Below are positions 25,045 to 31,768 of a stretch of 42,709 bases of DNA, piece after piece (within the stretch, counting starts at the first letter, position 1; each line of letters starts with the position of its first letter). The notes under the pieces are model-generated. The model did not search any database. It saw only the letters and a program-made list of their open reading frames with translations, and was not told the DNA's origin. Origin of the DNA: a virus; the IMG/VR virus record IMGVR_UViG_3300032299_000934, positions 1-42,709 of that record. One strand, given 5' to 3'. Made by a program: the position numbers and the translations under genes.

Positions 25045-25271
25045 TCCACCACCTCCGCATCACAACCTGGCCAGCGGTTTTGGCAGTAGAGGATCGCCTT
25101 GCCCCTGCTGGGGGCTGGCAGTGTGATGGTCATCTGAGGCTTGCTTGGGATCTTCACGCGCAGCCGGTACAGCCTGGCCGACTCCTTGGGCTTGGGGCGG
25201 CTAATGCCTGGGCCGATGTTCGGCTCCGGGCCCTCAAATGCGTAGCGCTTTGGTTCGCTCCAGCCCATCAT
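25041..25271 (-). CDS. Unknown small protein (76 aa)
   Basis: The protein starts MMGWSEPKRYAFEG, has a Pro-rich start and a basic middle (KPKESARLYRLRVKIPSK), and ends RWPGCDAEVVE. I do not recognise it; the ending resembles small conserved proteins of cyanophage replication regions. The start overlaps the 55-aa gene stop and its own stop overlaps the exonuclease start, so it belongs to the same coupled string. Confidence 0.6.
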   Translation of the reverse strand: MMGWSEPKRYAFEGPEPNIGPGISRPKPKESARLYRLRVKIPSKPQMTITLPAPSRGKAILYCQNRWPGCDAEVVE

Positions 25272-25435
25272 TCGTGCTCCAGCGCCTGCACATAGCCGTC
25301 CCACCACCGTTCGCTCCACCGTTCGCTGTAGCCCTCCTTCTGCTGCGCGAGTCGCAGCCTCTGCAGTGCGTCTGCTTTCAATCGAACGACAGCTGATCGT
25401 TCGAGGTCGAGCCGGTCGTCTTGGTTGGTGGGCAT
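25268..25435 (-). CDS. Unknown small basic protein (55 aa)
   Basis: The 55-residue frame starts MPTNQDDRLDLERS and continues with a long amphipathic helix ending WWDGYVQALEHE. It overlaps the previous gene by 58 bp in another frame and the next by 4 bp. No Shine-Dalgarno is evident. It looks like a ribbon- or helix-type small DNA-binding protein in composition, but no family is recognised. Confidence 0.5.
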   Translation of the reverse strand: MPTNQDDRLDLERSAVVRLKADALQRLRLAQQKEGYSERWSERWWDGYVQALEHE

Positions 25436-25605
25436 GGCTGGATGTTGCGGGGGTCGTGGATGTTGATGGTCTGTTGATTGCTGCCGCGCACCAGCAGGAC
25501 CATGCAGCTGCGGGTGCGGGTGGTGACCACCTGGCCGCTGCGCCATCCGCCCTGGTAGCGAACGCGCACCGGCTGGTCGATCTCGTAGTGAGTGATCCAG
25601 GTCAA
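25378..25605 (-). CDS. Unknown small beta-rich protein (75 aa)
   Basis: The start is likely a TTG at 25605 that overlaps the TGA of the upstream gene. The N-terminal 55 residues (TWITHYEIDQPVRVRYQGG, RSCMVLLVRGSNQQTINIHD) look like a small SH3-like barrel; the C-terminal 20 residues are polar and overlap the next gene. No ATG is available in frame. I infer a real gene because the frame fills the gap between coupled neighbours and has a folded-protein look. Confidence 0.5.
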   Translation of the reverse strand: MTWITHYEIDQPVRVRYQGGWRSGQVVTTRTRSCMVLLVRGSNQQTINIHDPRNIQPCPPTKTTGSTSNDQLSFD

Positions 25606-25820
25606 AACCAATCCCTCCTGCCCGCGCCCTGGGCGTAGGCATCGAGATCGCGGTGGGTCTTGTCGAAGAACTGCGGGTGCTCGGTGATGAACCCAGGCGT
25701 GGGCAGCACCGGCTCGCCCTTCTTGCTGGTGCGGTTGAACTGGTCGATCGACCAGAAGCCCTGCAGTAGACCCTTTTCGAGGATCCCCTGCAGTGCGGCG
25801 CCGCTGATCAGGGGCTGCAT
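25602..25820 (-). CDS. Unknown small protein (72 aa)
   Basis: The ATG at 25820 has a perfect AGGAGG with correct spacing inside the end of the upstream gene, so the start is well supported. The protein begins [17 protein letters not shown] and contains FWSIDQFNRTSKKGEP and TPGFITEHPQFFDKTHR. Similar short proteins are common in cyanobacterial phages and plasmids as far as I recall, with no known function. It overlaps the upstream gene by 13 bp and the next by 4 bp. Confidence 0.65.
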   Translation of the reverse strand: MQPLISGAALQGILEKGLLQGFWSIDQFNRTSKKGEPVLPTPGFITEHPQFFDKTHRDLDAYAQGAGRRDWF

Positions 25821-26326
25821 GTCGCCTCCTCCTTGACCCGCTCCAGATAGGCCCGCCACTGCTCGTCGGTGAGGCCCTGGGCCTCGTCGGCAGGCGGCAG
25901 CGCCGGCCGCTGGCTGCCCTGCACCAGTGCATAGGCCTGGGCATTGGCCGGGTCGGGCGCGGCATGGATGGAGACGGGCACCTCGGGCAGCAGCGCCATC
26001 TGGGCCGGCTTGAACTGCACGAACTTGGGCAGGCCCTCCTTCGGGCCCCAGCTGCGATTCGCCAGTCCGCCCTCGGTCCGGTAGAGCGGTGCCATCAGCT
26101 CAGCCCAAACCGGGAAGCGGTGGAAGGCCTGGGGATCGGTGGATTGAATCCACTTCTCGGCGGCCCACATCAGCTGCGGGTCGTTCACCTCGGGGAACTC
26201 AGCGGTGAAGCTGTGGAGCTTGAGCCGGCAGACATGGGGGCTCCACCGATCGGCCTCCTTGAGCCGCAGATGGCCGGCCACCATTTCGGCAACCGCCAGG
26301 AAGGTCTCGGGGGTCAGGCCGGCCAT
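25808..26326 (-). CDS. Unknown protein in replication region (172 aa)
   Basis: The protein starts [20 protein letters not shown] and carries [28 protein letters not shown] and [25 protein letters not shown]. The C-terminal third is Pro/Ala-rich with a final [16 protein letters not shown] helix. The helical N-terminal domain plus flexible tail would suit a replisome-loading or adaptor protein, but this is a guess from layout. GGAGGAG precedes the ATG. It overlaps the zinc-ribbon gene by 13 bp. Confidence 0.65.
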   Translation of the reverse strand: MAGLTPETFLAVAEMVAGHLRLKEADRWSPHVCRLKLHSFTAEFPEVNDPQLMWAAEKWIQSTDPQAFHRFPVWAELMAPLYRTEGGLANRSWGPKEGLPKFVQFKPAQMALLPEVPVSIHAAPDPANAQAYALVQGSQRPALPPADEAQGLTDEQWRAYLERVKEEATCSP

Positions 26327-26883
26327 GGCTCCTCCAGCGCGGCGAGCATGGCGGGGTCCTTGGGCATGGGCCGGCGGCTGATCTGCGACAACCCGAGCGG
26401 CTTGTGGGCGCCCAGGTAGTCCTCCTTGAGAGCCATCCAGCCGTTCTCCACCCCAGCGGTGCAGAGCTCCAGCTGGCGGGCTGGCGGGAGCGCACCCACC
26501 CGGCTCGCGCTGGACAGCCAGGCGGCCTCGGTCCAGGTGGCCCGGCTGCCGTGCTTGCTGCGGCGGCTTTCGCGCCACCACTGCAGCAGCAGGGGGGCGG
26601 CGTCGGCGGTGATGCTGAAGCCATCGGGCACCTCCTCCGGCATGAACCGAGCAGCGCGGGCGGCCTTGGCTGGCGCCTTGGCGGGTTGCTGGGGCTCCGG
26701 CACCACCCGCAGGGCAGGCGCATCGAGGTAGCCCTTGGCGCCTGGGTTGTTAACGCACACCCGCTCCATGGTTGGGAAGCGGTGGGCGCATTTCATGCAC
26801 CGCCGGTAACGCAGGTCGCCGTCCTCGCGGGGCCTGGTCTCCAACACGCGGGTCACGTCGTGGTCGCAGTTGGGGCACCTCAT
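26314..26883 (-). CDS. NrdR-like zinc-ribbon protein
   Basis: A 189-residue protein. Residues 1-43 are a zinc ribbon of the NrdR type: [10 protein letters not shown], then [20 protein letters not shown] and an ERV. The four Cys are at 3, 6, 29 and 32. In NrdR an ATP-cone follows; here it is replaced by a Pro/Ala linker (50-75) and a helical domain (about 85-189) with [18 protein letters not shown] and [20 protein letters not shown]. It could bind DNA as a regulator or as a replication factor. No ribonucleotide reductase gene is in the window. TGATG overlap with the upstream gene. Confidence 0.7.
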   Translation of the reverse strand: MRCPNCDHDVTRVLETRPREDGDLRYRRCMKCAHRFPTMERVCVNNPGAKGYLDAPALRVVPEPQQPAKAPAKAARAARFMPEEVPDGFSITADAAPLLLQWWRESRRSKHGSRATWTEAAWLSSASRVGALPPARQLELCTAGVENGWMALKEDYLGAHKPLGLSQISRRPMPKDPAMLAALEEPWPA

Positions 26884-27065
26884 CGAGTCACCTCCTGCGG
26901 GGCCCATTCGCCGCACCAATCCACATGATCCGTGCTTGGCCATTTCGCCTCGCCCCTCAGGCCAGGGATCGGGGCCGGAGCGTGGCGATGGCACTCATAG
27001 TTCATGTAATAACGGCAGTTACCGCACCTCTGCTCACTTTGCGGTGGATAGTTGTGGTTGCTCAT
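26880..27065 (-). CDS. Small four-cysteine zinc-binding protein (61 aa)
   Basis: A 61-residue protein with [18 protein letters not shown] and [15 protein letters not shown]. The four Cys (C-x2-C, C, C) plus His suggest one zinc site. This 'C.NCry...C.r.aP..wP.v...dwCGe' pattern occurs in small phage and bacterial proteins of unknown role. It lies between the coiled-coil protein and the NrdR-like protein with overlaps of 4 bp at both ends. Confidence 0.68.
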   Translation of the reverse strand: MSNHNYPPQSEQRCGNCRYYMNYECHRHAPAPIPGLRGEAKWPSTDHVDWCGEWAPQEVTR

Positions 27066-28027
27066 TTGAGTAGCTCCCAGTTGATTCGGACTTGCAGGCC
27101 CGGATGTAGTCGGCCAGTGACTATCGCCTCCGCTACTTGGTGGCGATTCATGCCGCCCATGCTTTTTTCGAGCACTTCAATGGCTCGCCGTGCTTGGGTC
27201 GCAAAGGTCCCAACCTCCACAACGAAAGTGCCGTGCTCCATTTCGGCGGGAGGTTCAGCCTTGGCAGGGACTGCCGCGACCGCTGGCGGTCGACTGGCGG
27301 CGGCCTCCGCTTGAGCCGCCTTGGCTTCAGCGGCGGCGGCCCTGGCCTCGGCTGCTGCGATGGCATCTGCTGCTGCCTGGGCGGCAAGCTCGTCGGCTCG
27401 CTCCTGGGCTTTCCGCTCCAGATCCTGTTGCCGCTCGCGCTCCTCCCTGTCCTGCTGCTCCTTGCGGAGACGCTCAAGCTCGCGCTCCTGCTCCTCTTTC
27501 CGCTCGGCCTGCTGCAGGGCCTGCTGCAAGCCTTGGCGCGAGGTCACCACCGCGGCGGCAACCCTCTCGGCGAACTCCTCCAGTCCGTCCAAGGTGAATT
27601 GGTCGAGAACATCGAGCCTGCCCGCGATCTCCCGCGAGTCCACTCCGAACTGGAGCTCGCCAAGGCGCACGACTGAATCAAGCACCTTCTGATGCGCAGC
27701 GACTCGCTCAGCCTCGCGGCAGGCAATGGCCTCGATCTGCTCCTGGTGGGGCTGGATCAGCTCGTCCACCTGGCCGCTGAGATCCTTGGCCTGCTCGTCC
27801 ACCCGCTTGCCGTAGGCCAGGGCGTAGGCCTTTGCCTCCTTGCGTGCGGACTCGACCCGAGCGCGGAGCTTGCGCAACTGAAAGATGTAGCTCCGGGCGG
27901 CCTTGTCGCCCTCTTTTGTTTCGTACTCAAAGGATGGCACGGCCTCCTTTCTGGCCTGCTCGATGTCATCCAGCAGCACCTGGTACTGCGTGATGACAAT
28001 CGGGTTAGCAACTGCAGTGAGCGTCAT
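27062..28027 (-). CDS. Coiled-coil protein of recombination/replication region (321 aa)
   Basis: Residues 1-130 carry DDIEQARKEAVPSFEYETKEGDKAARSYIFQLRKLRARVE, a pattern seen in phage proteins encoded beside single-strand annealing or replication genes (DUF1351-like by memory). Residues about 150-255 are a long charged coiled coil rich in Glu/Gln/Arg/Ala. A compact C-terminal domain follows ([36 protein letters not shown]). AAGGTGATC precedes the ATG within the end of the resolvase gene (23-bp overlap). It occupies the place where T7-like phages carry primase-helicase, but no nucleotide-binding motif is present. Confidence 0.65.
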   Translation of the reverse strand: MTLTAVANPIVITQYQVLLDDIEQARKEAVPSFEYETKEGDKAARSYIFQLRKLRARVESARKEAKAYALAYGKRVDEQAKDLSGQVDELIQPHQEQIEAIACREAERVAAHQKVLDSVVRLGELQFGVDSREIAGRLDVLDQFTLDGLEEFAERVAAAVVTSRQGLQQALQQAERKEEQERELERLRKEQQDREERERQQDLERKAQERADELAAQAAADAIAAAEARAAAAEAKAAQAEAAASRPPAVAAVPAKAEPPAEMEHGTFVVEVGTFATQARRAIEVLEKSMGGMNRHQVAEAIVTGRLHPGLQVRINWELLK

Positions 28028-28385
28028 CAAAGATCACCTTGAGAAGAATGGATTGTTTTTTCTTGGGAGCCTGCTCCCATTCGGCTTCGAGCCTTTTCAG
28101 AATCGTCACCCGGTCATCGACCCAGAGGATGCCTTTGCCGGCATCCATCACCGCACCGCAGAGGTTGTCCAGATCGCTGGTCCCAGGCCCCCGGAACGTG
28201 AACTGCACAGCGAGCAGCTGACCTTTATCGAGCGGCGGGATTGTCCACCACTCGCCGAGGATTGCTCGGCATTGCGTCATCCAGTCCCGATACTTCTTGC
28301 TGTTGTAAGCATGGCCAGAGAAGCGGGGCCGCTCCTTGGGTTGGAGCGGCAGCGGCAGCTCAAAGTCAGCTGATCGCAGGCTCAT
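28005..28385 (-). CDS. RusA-like Holliday junction resolvase/endonuclease
   Basis: A 126-residue protein with the RusA family pattern: LPLPLQPKERPR at the N-terminus (strand), then FRGPGTSDLDNLCGAVMDA and ILWVDDRVTIL. These carry the conserved Asp residues of the metal site (the D-x-D-N motif near 75-80 and Asp near 95). It lies directly after SSB, where T7 has gp3 endonuclease I. It therefore probably resolves recombination intermediates before packaging. TGATG overlap with SSB. Confidence 0.85.
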   Translation of the reverse strand: MSLRSADFELPLPLQPKERPRFSGHAYNSKKYRDWMTQCRAILGEWWTIPPLDKGQLLAVQFTFRGPGTSDLDNLCGAVMDAGKGILWVDDRVTILKRLEAEWEQAPKKKQSILLKVIFDDAHCSC

Positions 28386-29035
28386 CAGAAGGGGACTTCC
28401 TCCTCGGACAGCATCTGCTGCGCGGCCTGGCGCTGCAGCTGCTGGCTTGGCGTGAGCTGTTCATCGCCACCGCTGAACGCATCGGCGGAGACGTCCACCA
28501 CGTAGCCGTTCTCCACCCCAAACGCATCGCTGGGATCGCGGGCTTCATACGGCACCAGGTCGAGCACCTGGACCGCTTCAAGGCTCAGGCTGATGCCCTT
28601 CTTGCCGAACTTGTCCTCCCAGCCGTAGCAGGAGAACGCCACCTTCACCTTGCTGCCGTTGCCGATCAGGGTGTCGGCCGGCCAGGGGTTCTTGTGGCTG
28701 TCGTAGACGGCCGGGGCCTGCAGCACCTTGCCCTTCTTGGTGGTCTCGTTCTTGCGGAAGCGGAACACCAGCACGCCGGTGTTCCTGCCCTCCTTGTCGG
28801 TTTGCTCCTTGAACGGCCAGGCGTTCTTACTGGGCTTGGCGCCGTCGCCATTGATCCGGGTGAACTCGGCCTCAATGGTTTGCATCAGCCCCAGCACATC
28901 CTTGCTGTTCTGGGGTCCGCCCCACTCGATCGACCACTGCCGAGGCTTGTCCTCCTCGAAGCGGTCCTCCTCAGGCTCAAACACCTTGGCCCAGTAGGCA
29001 TCGCCCACGGGGGTCACGATCAGTTCACGCGCCAT
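28385..29035 (-). CDS. Single-stranded DNA-binding protein, T7 gp2.5-like
   Basis: A 216-residue OB-fold protein with ARELIVTPVGDAYWAKVFEP, WSIEWGGPQNSKDVLGLM, VLVFRFRKNET and IGNGSKVKVAFSCYGWED. It ends in an acidic tail with terminal Phe (SEEEVPF), the partner-binding tail of phage and bacterial SSBs. I chose the ATG at 29035, 5 bp after a dyad A copy, because upstream residues look non-coding. No Shine-Dalgarno is seen. It follows RNA polymerase, as in T7-like cyanophages. Confidence 0.88.
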   Translation of the reverse strand: MARELIVTPVGDAYWAKVFEPEEDRFEEDKPRQWSIEWGGPQNSKDVLGLMQTIEAEFTRINGDGAKPSKNAWPFKEQTDKEGRNTGVLVFRFRKNETTKKGKVLQAPAVYDSHKNPWPADTLIGNGSKVKVAFSCYGWEDKFGKKGISLSLEAVQVLDLVPYEARDPSDAFGVENGYVVDVSADAFSGGDEQLTPSQQLQRQAAQQMLSEEEVPF

Positions 29036-29040
29036 TTGTG

Positions 29041-29054
29041 CTGCATGGATGCAG
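29041..29054 (-). promoter_or_regulatory. Dyad A copy upstream of SSB
   Basis: CTGCAT-GG-ATGCAG is a perfect palindrome with two central bases; the minus strand is preceded by TC. It lies 5 bp before the SSB ATG. The same 14-bp sequence occurs on the other strand at 24284-24297. Confidence 0.6.
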
Positions 29055-29075
29055 AGTTGCTGCAGCAGCATGGCA

Positions 29076-29105
29076 CCTAGGAGGCACCTAGGCAATACCC
29101 CTAGG
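29076..29105. promoter_or_regulatory. CCTAGG cluster with palindrome B between RNAP and SSB
   Basis: CCTAGG occurs three times in 30 bp (29076, 29087, 29100). Positions 29078-29090 match TAGG-N5-CCTA with AGGCA as spacer, the same palindrome as at 33110-33122 and 36930-36953. The RNA polymerase TAG stop is part of the last copy. Confidence 0.5.
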
Positions 29106-31500
29106 AGAACAGATAGGGGTTCCCGCCGATCTCGCCCACCTTCAGCGTCCCCACCATCGGCGGCGCCGGCAGCCTCGCCCCAGCCGTGGCCTGGATTTCG
29201 GCCGTGATCTCAGCCAGCCAGTCCGGCCGGTAGAGCTCCCCGGTGCGCCACAGCAACGTGCTGTGCAGCCACTCGGCATCGCAGGGCGGCACCGCGAAGC
29301 AGTCGTGGTTAGGCAGCACCGTGACCCCTTTGTCTGCACCATCGCAGACCATTGCCCACACCAAGGCAGCGTCAAAGCTGTGGATGAAGTTGGCGGTGAT
29401 CGACCGGCCGGTCTCCACGGCGCTGAGCTTCCCCGGTGGTGGCGCATCGAGCAGGGTCTGCCAGCGGCGGGTGCCATGCAGCAGCGACTTGATGCCGCTG
29501 CTGGCGGTGAGCTCCTTGCCCAGCTGGATGGGCAGCCCCATCGGTGTCGTCCACCGCAGCGGCTGGTTCTTGGCACTGCAGCAGCGCACCACCGCCCGCA
29601 GCCAGGCCTGAAATGCCACTGCGCCAGCCAGCCGGGCGCCAACGGCCAGGCCAAACTTCCGCGCCAGGTAGCGGGCGGGTATCAGCCGCTCGAGCTCCAG
29701 CACCCCCAGCGACACGGTCCCCTCAGCGTCATCCAGCAGGGCCACCAGCTGCTCGGTCACCCCCAGCAGCTTCGCTCCGTAGACCGTGCTCATCACCGGC
29801 ACCTTGGCCATGGCCCGGCTGATGCCGCGCTCCAGCCACCAGCCCGCCAGCCGCTGCTCCTTGGCATCCCCAGCCTCCAGATCAGAGCGCAGCAGCAGCA
29901 TCACCTCCTGGGCCAGCTCGGTGTAGAGGTCGTGGCGGGTCGTGCCGACCAGGTTGCAGGCCCGGGCCAGGCCTCGATCCCGCAGCAGGGCGCCGATGAT
30001 CCCAGGGCCTGAGCTGGTCTGATCCAACCGCACCGGCTGATGGATGGACTGGTTGGGGTCCTCGATCCACCGCTGCAGCGCCCGGCAACATGCCAGGAAC
30101 TGCCACGGCTCCTTGGCATCACGCCACAGATGCACCCGCTCCAGGGGTTCCTCGGCCGCAGCCAACATGCGCTCCATCTGATCCCTGCCGAACTGCAGCC
30201 GGTCGGCCCAGCTGCCCTTGATCCCCCAGTGGATCGCCGCTGCCTTGAGGATCCAGTCGGCGGCCCGGTCATCGCACGGCTTGGCGTTGGCGATCAGCAC
30301 CTGAGCCTTTTCGTGGTCGGGGCCCTGGTGGGTGGTGAGCCGGTTCGCTGTGTAGACCCGGCCGCGGATGTCCATGCACCAGCTGAACCAGAGCGGCTCG
30401 CCGGCCAGCTGCTCGGCCTGGCGGATGGATCCCTCGATGCGGCTGCGGGCTTCCCGGCCCTCGATCCGGTCGCGGTGGAACGCCTGCTCCTGCTGATGCC
30501 AGCGGGCCATGGCCTCCTTGCCCACCAGCTCAACCGGCTTGGGCGGGGCCTCGGCCGGATCGCGCAGCAGCGGGAACAGGCCGCGCAGGTTCGCATCCCA
30601 GGCGATCCGCTGGTTCCCCACCATCCACGGATCCAGCATCAGCCCCTGGTCCTGGAGGGTGTTCACCACCTTCAGCGCCGGCTGCAGGGCCTGGGTGGTG
30701 AGGTAGTCGATCGGATGCCCCTTGCGGCTGCGCACCAGCAGCTCGGTGTTGCTCAGGTGCCCGCCGCCCGTCATCCCCTCCCACGGCCTGGGCGGGGTGA
30801 GCATGGGCAGCTTGCGAGCCTTGGCGGGTGTCGGCGGGTGGGCGGCGATGATCTCGGCCACCACGGGCGCCGGCTCAAGTTGCAGGCCGCGGCGCCCTGG
30901 CTTGGTCGTCGTTCGCAGTAGCTCGGTTTCGGTGGTGATGATCTCCAGCAGGAAGGCACCCACCTGGAAGCGATCGGCGGCACACCAGGGCTCCAGCTGG
31001 ATGCGCAGCTGCTCCAGCCGCGCCTTCGATGTCAGCCCCTTGCCGTGGCGGCGCCGGGCGATGCGGAGCAGGTCTTGGCCGCGGTCCTCGATCGGGAGCG
31101 CCCTGATCTCTGCCTCGATCGCTGCGCCGATGGCAGATGCCATGGCCCGGTGGCTGGCGGGCTTGCTGATCCGATCGAGCACCACCCCCAGGGCGACCGC
31201 AGCGATGGAGCGGGGCCCCTTCTCTCCCAGCTGGAACAGCAGCCACATGCCGGCGTGATACGGGCCGGCCACCTCGTCGCGGTTCAGCGCCTTGCCCAGC
31301 TTGTGCTCCAGCGCCAGCGCCACACGCTCGCCGTGGGCGTGGAACAGGGCCCGCCCGTATTCGGTGGCGCTCTCCTTCTCCTGCTGCTTGAGCTTGGCCC
31401 GGGCGATCCGTGAGCGGTTGGCGGCGGCCTCCTGGGCTGCCATTTCCAGATGCAGCTGACGCTCCTCCGAGGGGGTGGACGAATTGCAGGATGCAGACAA
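29101..31500 (-). CDS. DNA-directed RNA polymerase, T7-like single subunit
   Basis: A protein of about 799 residues with the catalytic motifs of the T7 family. Motif A is PVRLDQTSSGPGIIGALLRD (Asp near 490). Motif B is SRAMAKVPVMSTVYGAKLLG (Lys and Tyr-Gly near 560). Motif C is NFIHSFDAALVWAM (Asp near 707). MDIRGRVYTAN is also conserved. T7 RNAP is 883 aa; the N-terminal promoter-binding region is shorter here. The start is uncertain: TTG 31500 or ATG 31443. A TTG start would place dyad A (N3 variant) at codons 2-6. It should transcribe middle and late genes. Confidence 0.93.
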   Translation of the reverse strand: MSASCNSSTPSEERQLHLEMAAQEAAANRSRIARAKLKQQEKESATEYGRALFHAHGERVALALEHKLGKALNRDEVAGPYHAGMWLLFQLGEKGPRSIAAVALGVVLDRISKPASHRAMASAIGAAIEAEIRALPIEDRGQDLLRIARRRHGKGLTSKARLEQLRIQLEPWCAADRFQVGAFLLEIITTETELLRTTTKPGRRGLQLEPAPVVAEIIAAHPPTPAKARKLPMLTPPRPWEGMTGGGHLSNTELLVRSRKGHPIDYLTTQALQPALKVVNTLQDQGLMLDPWMVGNQRIAWDANLRGLFPLLRDPAEAPPKPVELVGKEAMARWHQQEQAFHRDRIEGREARSRIEGSIRQAEQLAGEPLWFSWCMDIRGRVYTANRLTTHQGPDHEKAQVLIANAKPCDDRAADWILKAAAIHWGIKGSWADRLQFGRDQMERMLAAAEEPLERVHLWRDAKEPWQFLACCRALQRWIEDPNQSIHQPVRLDQTSSGPGIIGALLRDRGLARACNLVGTTRHDLYTELAQEVMLLLRSDLEAGDAKEQRLAGWWLERGISRAMAKVPVMSTVYGAKLLGVTEQLVALLDDAEGTVSLGVLELERLIPARYLARKFGLAVGARLAGAVAFQAWLRAVVRCCSAKNQPLRWTTPMGLPIQLGKELTASSGIKSLLHGTRRWQTLLDAPPPGKLSAVETGRSITANFIHSFDAALVWAMVCDGADKGVTVLPNHDCFAVPPCDAEWLHSTLLWRTGELYRPDWLAEITAEIQATAGARLPAPPMVGTLKVGEIGGNPYLFS
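31484..31496 (-). promoter_or_regulatory. Dyad A (3-base spacer) at the RNA polymerase gene start; also a GGATGCA arm-type site
   Basis: The minus strand reads TCTGCA-TCC-TGCAA. It begins right after the TTG at 31500, or 40 bp before ATG 31443. On the plus strand it contains GGATGCA, the 7-mer repeated five times around the attP core. Confidence 0.45.
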
Positions 31501-31579
31501 GGTGCAGCATCTGTAGCGGGATGCACTTATTACACCCCACCCCCGCAGAGTTGATCAGTGGGCGTCTGACCGCAGTTCA

Positions 31580-31659
31580 GGCCGGACATCTGCAGGGATG
31601 CAGAACTGGAAAACGGATTATGAGTCCGCTGCTTTCACCAGATAGCTAGACCCCCGGCC
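31580..31659 (-). other. tRNA-like sequence (CAU anticodon arm) holding the attP core
   Basis: On the minus strand, 80 bases fold partly like a tRNA. They show a 7-bp acceptor-like stem (31653-31659 with 31580-31586, one G-U), a GCT/AGC D-stem, and an anticodon arm with loop CTCATAA. A hairpin CTGCA-TCCC-TGCAG stands in the T-arm position. The T-loop consensus is absent and four extra bases lie before the D-stem, so I do not call a functional tRNA. Bases 31612-31630 match the anticodon arm of tRNA-Met/Ile(CAU), the likely integration core. Confidence 0.6.
31590..31603 (-). promoter_or_regulatory. Dyad A copy in the attP region
   Basis: The minus strand reads TCTGCA-TCCC-TGCAG, a perfect copy. 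It overlaps one GGATGCA arm-type site and lies 90 bp upstream of the RNA polymerase TTG. Confidence 0.5.
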
Positions 31660-31672
31660 AGTTGTGGCAAGG

Positions 31673-31691
31673 CTTCTCGGGAAACGAGAAG
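31673..31691 (-). terminator. Hairpin downstream of integrase
   Basis: CTTCTCG-N5-CGAGAAG forms a perfect 7-bp stem 78 bp after the integrase stop. There is no T run, so it may be a weak terminator, a processing site, or part of attP. Confidence 0.35.
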
Positions 31692-31768
31692 GGTGCGGAG
31701 GATGCAGAAACCTGCACCCAGCCGCACCCAGTTTGCATCCTTCCGTGATCCGGTGGACGCATCCACAG

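Larger units (their letters stand above)
31484..31740. other. attP region with arm-type repeats
   Basis: The 7-mer GGATGCA occurs at 31489, 31519, 31596 and 31700 on the plus strand and at 31734-31740 on the minus strand, bracketing a tRNA-identical core (31612-31630). This arrangement is what tyrosine integrases use: core plus arm sites. The integrase gene begins to the right and ends at 31769. No protein-coding gene is seen between 31501 and 31768. Confidence 0.65.

Noticed and set aside
31580-31659. Functional tRNA gene (CAU)
   Set aside because: The acceptor-like stem and anticodon arm are good, but the T-loop consensus is missing, the T-arm has a 4-base loop and extra bases lie before the D-stem. 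More likely an attP remnant or tRNA-like sequence.
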